NCBI GenBank assembly: GCA_013814015.1
Contig: JACCQS010000244.1
Location: 1 to 6,094, forward strand
Source: Geodermatophilaceae bacterium
GTDB lineage: Bacteria; Actinomycetota; Actinomycetes; Mycobacteriales; Geodermatophilaceae
Length of the DNA stretch: 6,094 nt
Direction: 5' to 3'
Under the pieces are notes generated by a model, which was not told the DNA's origin, searched no databases, and saw only the letters and a list, made by a program, of their open reading frames with translations. The translations under genes and the position numbers were made by a program. The stretch's first letter is position 1; each line of letters starts with the position of its first letter. Positions 4,253 to 6,094 of the stretch are shown here, piece by piece.

Positions 4253-5620
4253 ATGGCGGTCACCGATGACCTGGACCGGTCTCCCTCGACTGAGTTCGAC
4301 CGTCAGCCACCGCAGGACTTCGCGGCCGAACAGTCGGTATTGGGCGGCATGCTGCTGTCCAAGGACGCGATCGCCGACGTCATCGAGACCGTCCGGGGCA
4401 CGGATTTTTACCGGCCGGCCCATCAGCTGGTCTACGAGACGATCACCGACCTCTACTCCCGCGGCGAGCCCGCCGACCCGGTCACCGTCTCCGCGGCGCT
4501 GAACAAGGCCGGCAACCTGTTACGGGTCGGCGGAGCGCCGTACCTGCACACCCTCATCTCGTCGGTGCCCACCGCAGCCAACGCCGGCTACTACGCGACG
4601 ATCGTCGCCGAGCGGGCGATTCTGCGGAGATTGGTCGAGGCCGGGACCCGGATCGTGCAACTCGGGTACGGCGCCGCCTCCGGGCGCGGCGGCGAGGTCG
4701 ACGAGATCGTCGATCGGGCCCAGGCCGAGGTGTACGACGTCACCGAGCGGCGGATGTCCGAGGACTACGTCGTCCTGGAGAAGCTGCTTCAGGGAACCAT
4801 GGACGAGATCGACGTGATTTGCTCGCGTGGCAGCGAAACACTCGGAATCCAGACCGGCTTCGAGGACCTCGACGCGAAGACCCACGGCCTGCTCCCCGGC
4901 CAGCTGATTCTGGTGGCCGCTCGGCCGGCGATGGGTAAGTCGACATTGGCCCTTGACATCGCGCGAAGCTGCTCGATCAAAGGCGGTCTGACCTCGGTGA
5001 TCTTCTCGCTTGAAATGAGTAAGTCGGAGATCACCATGAGGCTGCTGTCCGCGGAGGCGAGGGTCCAGCTGCACAGAATGCGCTCCGGAGCAATAGGCGA
5101 TGATGAGTGGGCGAAACTCGCCCGGCGAATGGGTGAGATCCATGACGCCCCGCTATTCATCGACGATTCACCGTACCTGACCATGATGGAGATTCGGGCT
5201 AAGTCTCGGCGGCTCAAGCAGCGTCACGATCTGCGACTGGTAATCGTGGACTACCTGCAGTTGATGTCCAGCGGGCGGAAGGTCGAATCCCGTCAACAGG
5301 AGGTCAGCGAGTTTTCCCGGCAGCTCAAGCTGCTGGCCAAGGAACTGGAGGTCCCGGTGATTGCGGTCTGTCAGCTGAACCGTGGCCCGGAACAACGCCA
5401 GGACAAGAGGCCGCTCCTGTCCGACCTTCGGGAGTCAGGCTCTCTTGAACAAGACGCTGACCTCGTCATACTCATTCATCGTGACGACATGTACGACGAG
5501 GAATCCCCGCGGGCCGGAGAGGCCGACTTGATTATGGCCAAGCACCGTAACGGACCGACCGGCACTGTCACAGTGGCGTTCCAGGGTCAATACAGCCGCT
5601 TCATCGACATGGCTCGATAA
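4253..5620 (+). CDS. dnaB: Replicative DNA helicase DnaB, intein-free
   Basis: DnaB is the hexameric ATP-driven helicase that unwinds DNA at the replication fork and recruits primase. The 455-residue product has the N-terminal domain beginning PPQDFAAEQSVLGGMLLS (about residues 19-36), with PADPVTVSAAL and GGAPYLHTLISSVPTAANAGYYA further on. A linker leads into the RecA-like ATPase domain (GIQTGFEDLDAKTHGLLPGQLILVAARPAMGKST). Walker A is 223-231 with Lys229, the catalytic Glu is 254 in SLEMS, and Walker B is LVIVDYLQLM with Asp333. The QLNRGPEQR loop and the arginine-finger region KHRNGPTGTV also look intact. No intein interrupts it, although many actinobacterial dnaB genes have one near these motifs. 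The ATG is supported by GAAGGGGG ten bases upstream and by the family N-terminus. It normally follows rplI closely; here about 3.2 kb of accessory DNA separates them and it has its own upstream control region. Confidence 0.97.
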   Translation: MAVTDDLDRSPSTEFDRQPPQDFAAEQSVLGGMLLSKDAIADVIETVRGTDFYRPAHQLVYETITDLYSRGEPADPVTVSAALNKAGNLLRVGGAPYLHTLISSVPTAANAGYYATIVAERAILRRLVEAGTRIVQLGYGAASGRGGEVDEIVDRAQAEVYDVTERRMSEDYVVLEKLLQGTMDEIDVICSRGSETLGIQTGFEDLDAKTHGLLPGQLILVAARPAMGKSTLALDIARSCSIKGGLTSVIFSLEMSKSEITMRLLSAEARVQLHRMRSGAIGDDEWAKLARRMGEIHDAPLFIDDSPYLTMMEIRAKSRRLKQRHDLRLVIVDYLQLMSSGRKVESRQQEVSEFSRQLKLLAKELEVPVIAVCQLNRGPEQRQDKRPLLSDLRESGSLEQDADLVILIHRDDMYDEESPRAGEADLIMAKHRNGPTGTVTVAFQGQYSRFIDMAR

Positions 5621-5624
5621 CGCA

Positions 5625-5647
5625 GACTGTCCGTGACGGAGGCAGTC
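5625..5647 (+). terminator. Stem-loop just after dnaB, probable terminator
   Basis: Four bases after the dnaB stop, GACTG (5625-5629) pairs with CAGTC (5643-5647) and TCCG (5630-5633) pairs with CGGA (5637-5640) around the loop TGA, with a two-base GG bulge on the 3' side. Nine base pairs so close to the stop fit a terminator without a T-run. Confidence 0.55.
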
Positions 5648-5724
5648 CCAACATCGATCGGGTCTATCCGGCCAAGTCGGCCCGAAATGCCTCATGCCGG
5701 ATCGACCAGCAAGGCGATGTTCCT

Positions 5725-5740
5725 CCCTCCCGGCAGAGGG
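5725..5740 (-). terminator. Small hairpin downstream of the DUF4396 gene
   Basis: CCCTC (5725-5729) pairs with GAGGG (5736-5740) around a six-base loop, ten bases past the stop of the minus-strand membrane protein gene. It could separate that gene from the convergent dnaB transcript. The stem is only five pairs and there is no T-run on either strand, so support is weak. Confidence 0.3.
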
Positions 5741-5750
5741 CTGCGAGTGC

Positions 5751-6094
5751 CTAGTGGTGGTATTGGTGGACCACGGCGTGTCCTTTGCCGCGGCGGATGA
5801 GTGCGCGGTTGACGGGCACGGTGACCACGAACGCTACGGCCAGGGCAACGGCGAGGGCGCCCCAGAACAGCCACGATCCGAGGCCAGCATCCATCGCGCC
5901 GGGGATGATCAGGAGGATCGCGTTGTCGACGATCTCCATTACGGTGATGGAGATCGTGTCTGCGGCTAGGGCGATGCCGAGCGCGGCGCCGAGGGCGAGT
6001 CCCGACCGCAGAACCGGGACGAGGGTGAAGGAGTAGCCGAAGAAGAACGCCAAGGCGATCGCAAGGACGATGGTCGCGGTGTTGGACCATCCCA
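5751..6094 (-). CDS. DUF4396-type membrane protein, C-terminal part (5' end outside window)
   Basis: The frame is open to the right edge, so the N-terminus is missing; about 113 residues are visible. The TTG at 6051-6053 is an internal Leu codon, since family-like sequence (GWSNTATIVLAIALAFFFGYSFTL) continues upstream of it. Visible hydrophobic segments are IVLAIALAFFFGYSFTLVPVL, LALGAALGIALAADTISITVMEIVDNAILLII and LFWGALAVALAVAFVVTVPVNRALI, ending in a His-rich tail (GKGHAVVHQYHH). The blocks ALGIALAADT, MEIVDN, PGAMDAGLG and PVNRALIRRGKGHAVVH are those I associate with DUF4396 proteins, membrane proteins of unknown function; the conserved Asp, Glu and His residues could bind metal (inference). 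The stop faces the end of dnaB, making the two convergent with 130 bases between them. Confidence 0.8.
   Translation of the reverse strand, partial: GWSNTATIVLAIALAFFFGYSFTLVPVLRSGLALGAALGIALAADTISITVMEIVDNAILLIIPGAMDAGLGSWLFWGALAVALAVAFVVTVPVNRALIRRGKGHAVVHQYHH

Noticed and set aside
4253..5620. Possible intein in dnaB
   Set aside because: The helicase motifs are continuous at normal spacing and the protein has the usual length of about 455 residues, so no intein is present.
1..6094. CRISPR array, tRNA or rRNA genes
   Set aside because: No regularly spaced repeats, no cloverleaf-like segments with conserved tRNA boxes, and no rRNA-like sequence were seen on either strand.

Overview
The window is a high-GC actinobacterial chromosome segment. 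Its frame is the conserved replication/ribosome cluster ssb-rpsR-rplI-dnaB, with rpsF expected just upstream. It opens inside ssb (C-terminal part with the acidic DEPPF tail). It continues through rpsR (a zinc-ligand type S18) and rplI (L9), and resumes with an intact, intein-free replicative helicase gene dnaB at 4253-5620. Gene order, high third-position GC and the Gly-rich SSB linker all point to Actinomycetota; I cannot fix the genus.

In most actinobacteria rplI and dnaB are neighbours or nearly so. Here about 3.2 kb of accessory DNA separates them, apparently in two blocks. Block 1 (1096-2750) begins with a hairpin after rplI. It then carries a HigB/RelE-fold toxin (1226-1588), a short open frame where an antitoxin should be (about 1585-1776), and a SecB-like chaperone (1773-2312) whose ATG overlaps the stop of that frame. 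The toxin and chaperone look like the HigB1 and SecB-like (Rv1957) parts of the mycobacterial toxin-antitoxin-chaperone (TAC) locus. The DNA-binding antitoxin domain appears to be missing. Block 1 ends with a frameshifted second copy of the 3' half of rplI (2515-2750), about 81% identical to the intact gene, so the TAC-like genes sit between two rplI 3' ends.

Block 2 (2751-4252) holds a six-helix membrane protein gene on the minus strand (2754-3401), diverging from a MarR-family regulator gene (3473-3913). The gap between them contains an exact tandem 8-mer and an imperfect 29-bp palindrome, a likely MarR operator controlling both genes. A 339-bp gene-free stretch follows. It leads into dnaB and contains a clear LexA/SOS-box-like palindrome (GAACACATGTTC, 4188-4199), a possible six-codon leader ORF and a few DnaA-box-like 9-mers.

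After dnaB there is a compact stem-loop, and then the 3' part of a minus-strand DUF4396-type membrane protein gene that runs off the right edge. The core genes serve DNA replication (SSB, DnaB) and translation (S18, L9). The accessory genes are a decaying or atypical TAC module and a MarR-controlled membrane protein.
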